DNA from: CAZEBW01 sp964510205
Lineage (GTDB): Bacteria; Chloroflexota; Anaerolineae; VGOG01
Assembly (NCBI GenBank): GCA_964510205.1
Contig: CAZEBW010000063.1
Coordinates: 1-21,001, forward strand
Length of the DNA stretch: 21,001 bases
Direction: 5' to 3'
Position 1 is the stretch's first letter. The number at the start of each line of letters is the position of its first letter. This document shows positions 1 to 7,727 of this stretch, piece after piece. The translations under genes were made by a program, and so were the position numbers. Under the pieces are notes generated by a model. It saw nothing but the letters and a program-made list of their open reading frames with translations. It ran no database searches and had not been told where the DNA came from.

Positions 1-59
1 ATCGTCATGGCCTCGGCGAAACGGTTGATGCTGGTGCGCCAGTTCTGCCGCGTGACTGT
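1..59 (-). pseudogene. Possible fragment of an ActC/NrfD-like quinol oxidoreductase membrane subunit
   Basis: Read on the minus strand, the frame whose first codon is at 59-57 gives RQNWRTSINRFAEAMT running off the left edge. From memory this resembles the segment after an early transmembrane helix in NrfD-superfamily proteins such as ActC of alternative complex III, which occurs in Chloroflexota. The residues just before it (DAASLTV) do not look like the membrane helix expected there. They come from the flank of the palindrome at 75-104, although the frame stays open through it. The 5' part of the gene therefore seems to be missing or replaced. The match rests on about 16 residues, so it is tentative. 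It could be a remnant, an unusual start, or an assembly join. Confidence 0.33.
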
Positions 60-74
60 AAGCGAAGCGGCGTC

Positions 75-104
75 CCCCCCTCTCCCAGGGTTGGGAGAGG
101 GGGG
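75..104. repeat. GC-rich palindromic repeat
   Basis: CCCCCCTCTCCCA (75-87) is the exact reverse complement of 92-104, giving a 13-bp stem with a 4-nt loop. A further partial unit (CTAGGGGGGAGAGGGC) follows at 105-120. There is no T-run behind it, so it looks more like an interspersed REP-type unit than a terminator. It lies between the left-edge gene fragment and the ftsH promoter. Confidence 0.75.
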
Positions 105-143
105 CTAGGGGGGAGAGGGCTATGCGTGCGTCGGTGTTCTCAA

Positions 144-173
144 TTGGCACATTTAGCCAATCTCTGGTATAAT
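144..173 (+). promoter_or_regulatory. Sigma70-type promoter of ftsH
   Basis: TTGGCA at 144-149 and a perfect TATAAT at 168-173 are separated by 18 nt. Transcription would start near 180, giving a leader of about 80 nt before the GTG at 262. No other gene lies between, so ftsH is its target. Confidence 0.7.
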
Positions 174-249
174 TATGAAAAATCAAGAGTGACTTTTCGG
201 GCTGTCGTCCACAGATGCAGGGCGGCGGCTAATGTTGATCACTAGTTAT

Positions 250-261
250 GGAGGGAAAAAA

Positions 262-264
<3 letters not shown>
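250..264 (+). promoter_or_regulatory. Ribosome binding site that decides the ftsH start
   Basis: GGAGGG at 250-255 is followed by six A residues and then GTG at 262-264. The upstream in-frame ATG at 232 has no comparable Shine-Dalgarno sequence. The GTG is therefore the better start, and the protein then begins MSGGRLRNIF. Confidence 0.7.
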
Positions 265-2079
<1,815 letters not shown>

Positions 2080-2175
2080 GTTGATCTACAGATATGACAG
2101 CGAATCAGCAGGATGAAACGAATCTTGTTCGATAAATCCTCCAAATTCACAAAACCAAAATGCACTCAGTAAATA

Positions 2176-2210
2176 AAGAAGCGGAGCCATACATTGCGGC
2201 TCCGCTTCTT
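2176..2210. terminator. Bidirectional intrinsic terminator between ftsH and the acyl-CoA ligase gene
   Basis: AAGAAGCGGAGCC (2176-2188) pairs exactly with 2198-2210 around a 9-nt loop. The + strand continues into the T-rich CTTCTTCATTTCCTC. On the minus strand the stem is followed by TTTATTT. Its place between two convergent genes fits a terminator serving both. I see no gene in 2080-2175. Confidence 0.8.
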
Positions 2211-2216
2211 CATTTC

Positions 2217-2251
2217 CTCACGTTTCACGCTTCACGCCTCACGCCTAACGT
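2217..2251. repeat. Imperfect 7-nt tandem repeat (YTCACGY-type), five units
   Basis: Units CTCACGT, TTCACGC, TTCACGC, CTCACGC and CTAACGT run head to tail and touch the stop codon of the ligase gene at 2253-2255. It is one of three short tandem arrays in this window that sit exactly at gene borders. A similar CACGTTTCACG string occurs near 6694-6704. Confidence 0.7.
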
Positions 2252-2252
2252 T

Positions 2253-3932
2253 TCATTCCCCCATCTTCTTCTTATCTTCCTCGACCAGCACGCGCCGCAG
2301 GATCTTGCCGACAATGGTCTTGGGCAGCTCGTCGCGGAACTCTACGAACTTGGGCACCTTGTAGGGAGCCATGTTCTCGCGGCAGAACTCGATAATCTCC
2401 TCCTCGGTGGCCGTTTCGCCCTCCTTGAGGACGATGTAGGCTTTGACCCGCTCCCCTTTGCCTGGCACTGGGACGCCAGCGGCGGCGGCTTCCAACACCT
2501 TGGGGTGCTCGTACAGAACGTCTTCGATCTCGCGGGGGTAGATGTTGTAGCCGCCCGCGCCCAAGATCATGTCCTTCTTGCGGTCCACGATCTTGGAATA
2601 ACCGTCTTCGTCCATCACGGCGATGTCGCCGGTGTGCAGCCATCCGTCCCTGAGGGTGTTGGCCGTCTCCTGGGGCATGTTCCAGTAGCCCTTCATCACT
2701 TGTGGGCCGCGGATGCACAGTTCCCCCTCCTCGCCGACGCCTAGCACTTGCTCGCCCGTCTCGGCGTCCACGATCTTGACGTCGGTGTCGGGCCAGGGTA
2801 GACCGATAGTGCCGACGCGGTTGTCGCCGTAAATGGGGTTGGCGTGGGTCACCGGCGAGGCTTCGCTGAGGCCGTAGCCCTCCGCCAGCCGGGCGCCCGT
2901 GAGTTCGTGAAAGCGTTTTTGCACCTCCATCGGCAGCGGGGCCGCGCCGCTGACGCAAGCCTTGATGGAGCTGACGTCGTACTTGCTCAGATCGGGGTGG
3001 TTGTTGATGGCCACGTACATGGCCGGCACGCCGGGATAGAACGTGGGCTTGTGCTCGGTGATGTTCTTGAGCACGTCGTCCAGGTCGCGCGGGTCGGGGA
3101 CGAGGAGCATGGCCGCGCCAATGAGGGTGTCCATGTTCATGCAGGTGGTCATGGCGAAGCTGTGGTAAAGAGGCAGCGCGGTCAAGGACACGTCTTCGGC
3201 CTCTCCGGCGCTGATCCAGACCTTGCATTGGTAGGCGTTGACCAGGATGTTCTTATGGGTCAACTCCGCCCCTTTGGAGACGCCGGTGGTGCCGCCGGTG
3301 TACATCAGCACCGCCGTATCGTCCCAGGAGAGCTCCACCGGCTGGGGTTTGGCCGGCCCTTTGGCCAGCATGTCAGTGAAGCGGTAGGTGTTGGCGACGC
3401 CGGAGATGTCCACGCGGTGGCCGCCTTTCTTCTCCTTGAACAGGGTGAAGAGGATTCTGAGAAGCGTCGGCAAATAGGTCTTGATGTTGGCCACGATGAC
3501 GTGGCGCAGGTTGGTTTCGGGGCGGATTTGCTTGATGAGAGGGTACATCAGGCTGAGGGTGACGATGACCTCCGCGCCCGAATCCTTGAGCTGGTGCCGC
3601 ATCTCGCGGGCCGTGTAGACGGGGTTGCAGGGCACCACGATGCCGCCGATGCGCAAGGTGGCGTAGTAGGCGATGGGGAACTGGGGACAGTTGAGCAGGT
3701 GGATGGCCACGCGGTCGCCCTTCTTGACGCCCAATCCCTGCAGCGCGGCGGCGAAACGATCCACTGCTTCGTTGTACTCGCGGTAGGTGATTTCGTTGCC
3801 CTTGAAGATCAGCGCGGTGTGGTCGGGGTACTTGCGCGCCGTCTCCTCCAGGGCGGCGGGCATGGTGATTTCGGGATAGTCAATGTGCTCCGGCACGTGC
3901 GGCTCGTAGAATTTGAGCCAGGGCTTTTCCAT
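2253..3932 (-). CDS. Long-chain fatty-acid--CoA ligase (AMP-forming)
   Basis: This acyl-adenylating enzyme activates a carboxylic acid, probably a long-chain fatty acid, with ATP and then transfers it to CoA for beta-oxidation or lipid synthesis. It has 559 residues, typical of FadD-like enzymes. The AMP-binding loop YTGGTTGVSKG is at 211-221, GYGLSEASP at 352-360, HTGD at 433-436, DRKKDMILGAGGYN at 450-463, and the catalytic C-terminal lysine is K543 in PKTIVGK. The ATG at 3932 follows AAGGAGGGG by 5 nt. Longer readings to 4361 run into the promoter and a divergent gene and are not credible. The gene is monocistronic, with a consensus promoter at 4078-4106 and a terminator at 2176-2210. The substrate chain length is inferred only from overall family resemblance. 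Confidence 0.93.
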   Translation of the reverse strand: MEKPWLKFYEPHVPEHIDYPEITMPAALEETARKYPDHTALIFKGNEITYREYNEAVDRFAAALQGLGVKKGDRVAIHLLNCPQFPIAYYATLRIGGIVVPCNPVYTAREMRHQLKDSGAEVIVTLSLMYPLIKQIRPETNLRHVIVANIKTYLPTLLRILFTLFKEKKGGHRVDISGVANTYRFTDMLAKGPAKPQPVELSWDDTAVLMYTGGTTGVSKGAELTHKNILVNAYQCKVWISAGEAEDVSLTALPLYHSFAMTTCMNMDTLIGAAMLLVPDPRDLDDVLKNITEHKPTFYPGVPAMYVAINNHPDLSKYDVSSIKACVSGAAPLPMEVQKRFHELTGARLAEGYGLSEASPVTHANPIYGDNRVGTIGLPWPDTDVKIVDAETGEQVLGVGEEGELCIRGPQVMKGYWNMPQETANTLRDGWLHTGDIAVMDEDGYSKIVDRKKDMILGAGGYNIYPREIEDVLYEHPKVLEAAAAGVPVPGKGERVKAYIVLKEGETATEEEIIEFCRENMAPYKVPKFVEFRDELPKTIVGKILRRVLVEEDKKKMGE

Positions 3933-3975
3933 TTTTCCCCTCCTTATAAATGAACTTCGAGACCAAACGCTGATA

Positions 3976-3999
3976 GCCTGTTCTAAACCGGTTTTAGGC
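3976..3999. promoter_or_regulatory. Dyad in the leader of the acyl-CoA ligase gene
   Basis: AAACCGGTTT at 3985-3994 is a perfect palindrome. Its outer arms GCCT...AGGC extend the symmetry, with a 3-nt interruption on one side. It lies about 45 nt upstream of the ligase start, inside the predicted transcript, so it could be an operator or an RNA hairpin. No regulator gene is nearby. Confidence 0.35.
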
Positions 4000-4077
4000 C
4001 ACCTCCTTTCGGCTTTGAGCCTTCGCGGAAACGATCGTGGATGTGTGTATGTGGGATGCGCTGACTTGGACGCTAGT

Positions 4078-4106
4078 AGTATAGCGCAATCGGAGCTGAT
4101 TGTCAA
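4078..4106 (-). promoter_or_regulatory. Consensus sigma70 promoter of the acyl-CoA ligase gene
   Basis: On the minus strand TTGACA (4106-4101) and TATACT (4083-4078) are spaced by 17 nt. Transcription would start near 4071, leaving a leader of roughly 138 nt. This is the closest match to consensus in the window, so strong expression is likely unless the promoter is repressed. Confidence 0.75.
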
Positions 4107-4121
4107 AAGCCCAATGGATAT

Positions 4122-4150
4122 TTGCACTTGGGCGATTCTGGTGATATAAT
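4122..4150 (+). promoter_or_regulatory. Sigma70 promoter of the small antitoxin-like gene
   Basis: TTGCAC (4122-4127) and a perfect TATAAT (4145-4150) are 17 nt apart. Its -35 box lies 15 nt from the -35 box of the opposing ligase promoter, so the two face away from each other. The expected start near 4157 falls within the ribosome site GGAGG (4156-4160), which implies a leader of only about 10 nt. Confidence 0.75.
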
Positions 4151-4167
4151 ACGGTGGAGGTTCTGAC

Positions 4168-4497
4168 ATGAGCAAGCAATACGCACCCCATGAACCGGAA
4201 GAGGAAGTGCTTTCGGTCGAGGACGCTTTCCGTGATGCGGAGCGCTCGGAAGCACGGTGGCGGGCTTTCGAGCAGAAACGGCCGGAACGCGAAATCGTAC
4301 ACTCTCTGGAGGACATCCCTGAATTCGCCTCCGAGGAGGAGGAACGGGCGTGGTGGGCCACACATGATCTGGCTGAGGAGTTGGGTACAGATGTGACGGA
4401 GGAGCATCATGCCTTGATTCGGCGGCTGAAAGCGAAATTCCGCTACGTGCCGAGCTATGTGTTGGAGCGAGAAGTTGCTCAACCCGCCGCCTCCTGA
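4168..4497 (+). CDS. CopG/BrnA-antitoxin-like small acidic protein (orphan)
   Basis: This is a 109-residue, charged, Glu-rich soluble protein. The segment DIPEFASEEEERAWWATHD at about 51-69 resembles the stretch found in CopG-type and BrnA-type antitoxins (IPxFxSExEExxFWxTHD). In those families it lies beside a DNA-binding ribbon-helix-helix region. Such antitoxins normally neutralise a toxin encoded next door and repress their own operon. No toxin frame is present here: upstream is the divergent ligase gene, and downstream are hairpins and then the minus-strand DUF362 gene. The gene has its own strong promoter and a GGAGG site 7 nt before ATG. The N-terminal 45 residues are not recognised. 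It may be an orphan antitoxin turned regulator, or simply a protein sharing the motif. Confidence 0.6.
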   Translation: MSKQYAPHEPEEEVLSVEDAFRDAERSEARWRAFEQKRPEREIVHSLEDIPEFASEEEERAWWATHDLAEELGTDVTEEHHALIRRLKAKFRYVPSYVLEREVAQPAAS

Positions 4498-4563
4498 GTT
4501 CTGGTTTGGCGGCTTTCCCCAACCTGTAAAGACAGCCCAGAGCCTGGTCCCAAAATCGTGACC

Positions 4564-4598
4564 GTCGCCAGACCGCGTGTTGCATCTGGGCGATTTTG
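4564..4598 (+). terminator. Weak candidate terminator after the small antitoxin-like gene
   Basis: CGCCAGA (4566-4572) can pair with TCTGGGCG (4585-4592) with one bulged G, followed by ATTTTGATT. CAAAATCG at 4551-4558 is also complementary to CGATTTTG at 4591-4598, so two alternative folds compete. The pairing is imperfect and the T-run is short. Confidence 0.3.
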
Positions 4599-4672
4599 AT
4601 TGAACTGACTTAGCACGGGAGGGCATGGCGATGCAGCGGTGCCCAAGAACTATCAGCCTAACTTGCTGATAA

Positions 4673-4715
4673 GCAAAGAGAGGGGCTGGTCAACGCATGA
4701 CCAGCCCCTCTTTGC
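4673..4715. terminator. Intrinsic terminator at the end of the DUF362 operon
   Basis: AGAGGGGCTGGTCA (4679-4692) pairs exactly with 4698-4711 around a 5-nt loop. GCAAAG/CTTTGC extends the stem with a 2-nt bulge. It begins directly at the stop codon of the minus-strand DUF362 gene (4715-4717). A smaller 7-bp hairpin (TATCAGC/GCTGATA, 4651-4671) lies just beyond it. Confidence 0.75.
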
Positions 4716-5797
4716 TAAAACAGCGCAGCCACGTCTTCCGGCCTGGGCGGGCAGCCGGTGGCGATGGGGAGGCTGTGCTGCTTGGCGTAGCGCCGGGCGC
4801 AGTCGCCGACGCAGATGACTTTGCCGTGGCCGGCCGGCAATCCCTCCAGCCCATGCCCCATCACCAGGTCCACCCGCCGCCAGATGCCCCGATACACGAA
4901 CTTGAGCCGCTTCCAGCGCGACCTCTTGATCTCTCTCATGGCCTCATACAACGTCCAGTTGCAGCCGCTGCAGGAGTCGGTGAGGTGCTCGTAGAGGTTC
5001 TTGTAGCGGATGTAGCCCTGGTAGTCGAAGGCGAAGTCCTGGCGGGCTTGGTTGATGCTCAGGCCCACGGTGTGGAGTTCGTCGCGCGGCGGGATGTGGG
5101 GGGCGTGCCGCTGGTCGAAGCCCATCAAGCGCAGGCAGACGTTGTCTACTTCGACCGCGTCCTGACCGGCCACGAGCAGGTTCGCCTGCTTGGGCGTGCC
5201 CCAGCGCCAGGGACCGTCGCCTTCCAAACCCACGATGCCGTCCACCAGGGTCAGGTCGGGACGGACCACCTCGCCCAGGGCGCGGACGCAGTCGTTCAGA
5301 TGCAGCCTGTGAAAGAGTTTCTTGTCGTCGGAAAGCAGCAGCCCTTTCTGATTCTTGAGGCCCAGGGTCACCCCGGTCTGGATGTGGGTCTTCAGCTTGG
5401 CCACGTTGATGTACTCGTGGGTCTGTAGATAGCGCGGCAGCCTCAACCTGCCGTAGCGCCACTCCACTTGGTAGCGGTCGGCTTGGTTGAGGTCCACCAG
5501 CTTGAGGCCGTATCTTTCCGCCAGATCAGTGTAGCCCGTGCGCTCAAAGGTGGGCCAGGCGTCGTAGCCGATGACGCAGCTCTCGCCGATCACGATCTCC
5601 CGCCCGGCGAAGCGTTTCACCAACGCCTCCACCACCCTGGGATCGGCGAACAGGCCCTGCCCCGCTGGACCCGGACCGGGCACGTTGGGCTTGATGAAGA
5701 GGGCGTCCTTCTGGGGTTGATAGCCGATGAGGTCGAGGGCTTGGTTGACTTGGGCCTCGACGTCCTCCATCGTGGCTTCGACGATGCTGACGGTCAT
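4715..5797 (-). CDS. DUF362 domain-containing protein with C-terminal cysteine cluster
   Basis: This 360-residue soluble protein is recognised as DUF362 from IKPNVPG (35-41), the central VAKLKTHIQTGVTLGLKNQKG (about 132-152) and LTLVDGIVGLEGDGP (about 182-196). The family's biochemical role is unsettled. The C-terminal part has CSGC (276-279), Cys333 in GDCARRYA and Cys349 in TGCPPRPED, a four-cysteine set that could hold an iron-sulfur cluster or metal (inference). The ATG at 5797 is preceded by AAAGGAA. It is the last gene of a three-gene minus-strand unit, 31 nt after the MBL hydrolase gene. That gap is filled by the palindrome at 5814-5846, and the terminator at 4673-4715 follows. A redox or cofactor role with the methyltransferase and hydrolase is possible but unproven. 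Confidence 0.85.
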   Translation of the reverse strand: MTVSIVEATMEDVEAQVNQALDLIGYQPQKDALFIKPNVPGPGPAGQGLFADPRVVEALVKRFAGREIVIGESCVIGYDAWPTFERTGYTDLAERYGLKLVDLNQADRYQVEWRYGRLRLPRYLQTHEYINVAKLKTHIQTGVTLGLKNQKGLLLSDDKKLFHRLHLNDCVRALGEVVRPDLTLVDGIVGLEGDGPWRWGTPKQANLLVAGQDAVEVDNVCLRLMGFDQRHAPHIPPRDELHTVGLSINQARQDFAFDYQGYIRYKNLYEHLTDSCSGCNWTLYEAMREIKRSRWKRLKFVYRGIWRRVDLVMGHGLEGLPAGHGKVICVGDCARRYAKQHSLPIATGCPPRPEDVAALF

Positions 5798-5813
5798 TTT
5801 CTTTTCCTTTGGT

Positions 5814-5846
5814 AGACCCTTGGGGTTTTCAAAACCCCAAGGGTCT
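5814..5846. repeat. 33-nt near-perfect palindrome overlapping the MBL stop codon
   Basis: AGACCCTTGGGGTTTT (5814-5829) is the exact reverse complement of 5831-5846, with a single central base. On the minus strand one arm encodes the last residues of the upstream hydrolase (RPLGF) and the centre forms its TGA stop. It could attenuate transcription into the DUF362 gene. It also looks like an interspersed repeat that has landed on a gene end. Confidence 0.85.
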
Positions 5847-6650
5847 GGGCGAATTCTCCAGGTACGACCGCACCAGGTTACGGCCCGAGAAATGGCCCAG
5901 GGTGACGTAGGCGATGGGCAGCTCGCGGCCGAAGACCTGCTTTCTGATTTGGCTCAGGCTCAGCCCCTTTCGATGGAGCTCCCGCACTCGCTTTCCCGTC
6001 TCTTCCAGGTATTCGATCTTGAGAGCTATCTCTTGGCGCGGGTCGTCGCGCACGGTGCCGCTGGCGGGGAACAGGCGCGAGGTCTCCAGCTTGGCCAGTT
6101 TCTTCAGTGAGTCTATGATGGCGTAGATGTCGTAATCGGCTCGCAGCGCGCGATCGCGCCCGCCGATGTAGGCGTCTCCCGTGAACAGCCAGCCCTTCTC
6201 GGCCTCGTAGAGACAGACGTGGTCGGGGCTGTGGCCGGGGGTGTGGATGACCTGGAAACAGTGATGCGCCGTTTCCACGACCTCTCCCACGGGCTGGGCC
6301 ACGGAGGGGGCGGGATAGCCCCAGAAGATGCGGCGGTAGAGCTGGAGATGCAGCAGGTGGGGGTTGGCGAGGATGGGCAGGGCCTCGGCATGGGCCAAGA
6401 TCTCCACGCCCCGCTGGGCCTGCAGAGCTCCGTTGGCCCCGATGTGATCCTCGTGGCTGTGGGTGTTGACGACGCGGTCAATGCGCAGGTCCTCGACGGC
6501 GGCCAGGAGCTCCTCTTGCGTGTGGGCACAGCCTGTGTCAATGAGCAGGCCGTCCACCCAGTAAGCGGTGGTGAAGTAGAAAGGACGGCCCAGCAACGAC
6601 CGGGCCAGCTTGATCTTCACGACACCTTGGATCTCCTGAGTTTTTATCAA
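5829..6650 (-). CDS. Metallo-beta-lactamase-fold hydrolase
   Basis: This is a 273-residue binuclear zinc hydrolase of the glyoxalase II/LACTB2-like superfamily. The metal-binding motif THSHEDH is at 63-69, with further ligands His140 in HTPGH and Asp159 in TGDA. A later FPASGTVRDD segment is also family-like. Residues from about 200 on are helical and charged, as in the C-terminal module of LACTB2-type proteins. Start is TTG at 6650, with GGGAG 8 nt upstream. That TTG overlaps the TGA of the methyltransferase gene (TTGA), so the two are probably translationally coupled. The last five residues, RPLGF, and the stop come from the palindrome at 5814-5846, so the natural C-terminus may have been altered. 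The substrate cannot be told from sequence. Confidence 0.9.
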   Translation of the reverse strand: MIKTQEIQGVVKIKLARSLLGRPFYFTTAYWVDGLLIDTGCAHTQEELLAAVEDLRIDRVVNTHSHEDHIGANGALQAQRGVEILAHAEALPILANPHLLHLQLYRRIFWGYPAPSVAQPVGEVVETAHHCFQVIHTPGHSPDHVCLYEAEKGWLFTGDAYIGGRDRALRADYDIYAIIDSLKKLAKLETSRLFPASGTVRDDPRQEIALKIEYLEETGKRVRELHRKGLSLSQIRKQVFGRELPIAYVTLGHFSGRNLVRSYLENSPRPLGF

Positions 6651-7612
6651 GGTTCCACTCCCTGATTCTGACCTCCTGGCGTGTGATGCGCATCACGTTT
6701 CACGAAACAAATCGCCTTCTCCACCCAGGAGGAAAACCGTCGGCTCTTCAAGATCACTGGCTTCTCCCCGTCCGCTCGCCAGGCGATGGCGTAGATGTCG
6801 TTGGCGAGGACGAGTTTCAGCGGCGTGTGCATCAACAGGGAAACGATGGCTTTCACCAACGGATGCCGCAAGATGGGGTAGGCTTCCCGTCGCACGTCGG
6901 TGAATCGCTTCTCGTCTTGCCAGGCGGCCTGATCCAGGGTCAGGTTTTCCAGCCAGACTTCGAAGGCGAAGCCAGCTTCGTCTAAAGCCCGTTTCAGGCT
7001 GAGGGGGGTCTGCTCGTTGATGTGCACGCTTCGTTCGACGTCCGAGCGCGGCGTGCGGGGGAGCCGCCGTGACAAAAGTCGCAGCACGGGGTAGCCGTAT
7101 TGCAGCGCCCAGCGATTGGGGAGGGTGTGCAGCACCAGGAATCCCTGCGGGCTTAACACGCGATAGGCTTCCCCCAGAGCGCGACTTACCTGCCAATCGG
7201 GCAGGTGCTCGACCAGGTCCAGCATGAGCACCCTCTCGAAGACCGCGTTCCCGAAAGGCAGCGCGGCTGCGTCGGCCCGTGCGAGGGTTGCCCGGCCCCG
7301 ATCCCCGTCGGAGGCGACTTCAAGCGTTCGGCGGGTCAGCCTCAAGCAGTCCGCCGAGTAGTCTATGCCCACCACCTCGGCTCCGTGCCTGGCAGCGTGG
7401 AGCACAATCTCGCCGCGGCCGCATCCCATGTCCAAGACCCGCATGCCCGGCCTCAGGTCCGTCAGCCGCAGTGCCCTGGCCATCCTGGGCGGCAGCCGCT
7501 CGCCTCTGCTGGCGATGAAGTCTTGGTATTGGCCGTCGCCGACAAAGCTCAGAACCGTCTTCTCGTCGTACGTTTCGGGTGAGACGGGTTGTTCGGAATG
7601 TTCGTGCATCAT
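6647..7612 (-). CDS. Class I SAM-dependent methyltransferase
   Basis: This is a Methyltransferase_11-type enzyme of 321 residues when started at the ATG at 7612. Motif I is VLDMGCGRG (59-67), the acidic residue that binds SAM ribose is in VVGIDYS (Asp84), and the post-I region has VLMLDLVEHLPD. The C-terminal 100 residues are unassigned. A longer frame begins at 7657 in intergenic sequence just outside the tandem array at 7672-7727, and is less likely. Neither candidate has a clear ribosome site, and a second ATG follows at 7609. The gene starts a unit with the MBL hydrolase (TTGA overlap) and DUF362. The C-terminal tail RDAHHTPGG is encoded across the palindrome at 6683-6696 and may be repeat-derived. 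The methyl acceptor is unknown. Confidence 0.87.
   Translation of the reverse strand: MMHEHSEQPVSPETYDEKTVLSFVGDGQYQDFIASRGERLPPRMARALRLTDLRPGMRVLDMGCGRGEIVLHAARHGAEVVGIDYSADCLRLTRRTLEVASDGDRGRATLARADAAALPFGNAVFERVLMLDLVEHLPDWQVSRALGEAYRVLSPQGFLVLHTLPNRWALQYGYPVLRLLSRRLPRTPRSDVERSVHINEQTPLSLKRALDEAGFAFEVWLENLTLDQAAWQDEKRFTDVRREAYPILRHPLVKAIVSLLMHTPLKLVLANDIYAIAWRADGEKPVILKSRRFSSWVEKAICFVKRDAHHTPGGQNQGVEP
6683..6696. repeat. 14-bp palindrome with CACG-type flank inside the methyltransferase 3' end
   Basis: GTGATGCGCATCAC is perfectly self-complementary and runs on into GTTTCACG, which resembles the tandem units at 2217-2251. It lies within the last 17 codons of the methyltransferase gene, so a repeat unit may have supplied part of that C-terminus. 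Confidence 0.5.
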
Positions 7613-7671
7613 TCTGGTTCTTGGTTGGTAAAATCGGGAACTCGTAAATCCGTACATTCGTCAACTCGTCT

Positions 7672-7727
7672 GCGAATCTGCGAATCTACGAATCTACGAA
7701 TCTACGAATTTACGAATCTACCGATCT
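7672..7727. repeat. 8-nt tandem repeat (RCGAATCT), seven units
   Basis: The units are GCGAATCT twice, ACGAATCT twice, ACGAATTT, ACGAATCT and ACCGATCT. The array fills most of the gap between the glycosyltransferase and methyltransferase genes. It contains the glycosyltransferase stop codon at 7710-7712, and the residues just before the stop (RSVDS) are encoded by repeat units. Related but degenerate units occur in 7640-7671. Confidence 0.85.

Noticed and set aside
75..120. Rho-independent terminator before ftsH
   Set aside because: The stem is strong but lacks a T-run on either side, and the sequence continues as a second partial unit, which fits an interspersed repeat better.
2080..2175. 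Small gene after ftsH
   Set aside because: No start codon with a ribosome site and no frame of useful length before the terminator; I see nothing functional there.
3933..4361. N-terminal extension of the acyl-CoA ligase frame
   Set aside because: It would cross two promoters and the divergent small gene. The ATG at 3932 has a strong Shine-Dalgarno site and gives the usual family start.
4498..4714. A toxin gene partner for the antitoxin-like protein
   Set aside because: No frame of useful length with a ribosome site exists here on either strand; the region holds hairpins and a terminator.
7672..7727. CRISPR-like array
   Set aside because: The units are only 8 nt, directly adjacent with no spacers, and no cas genes are present.
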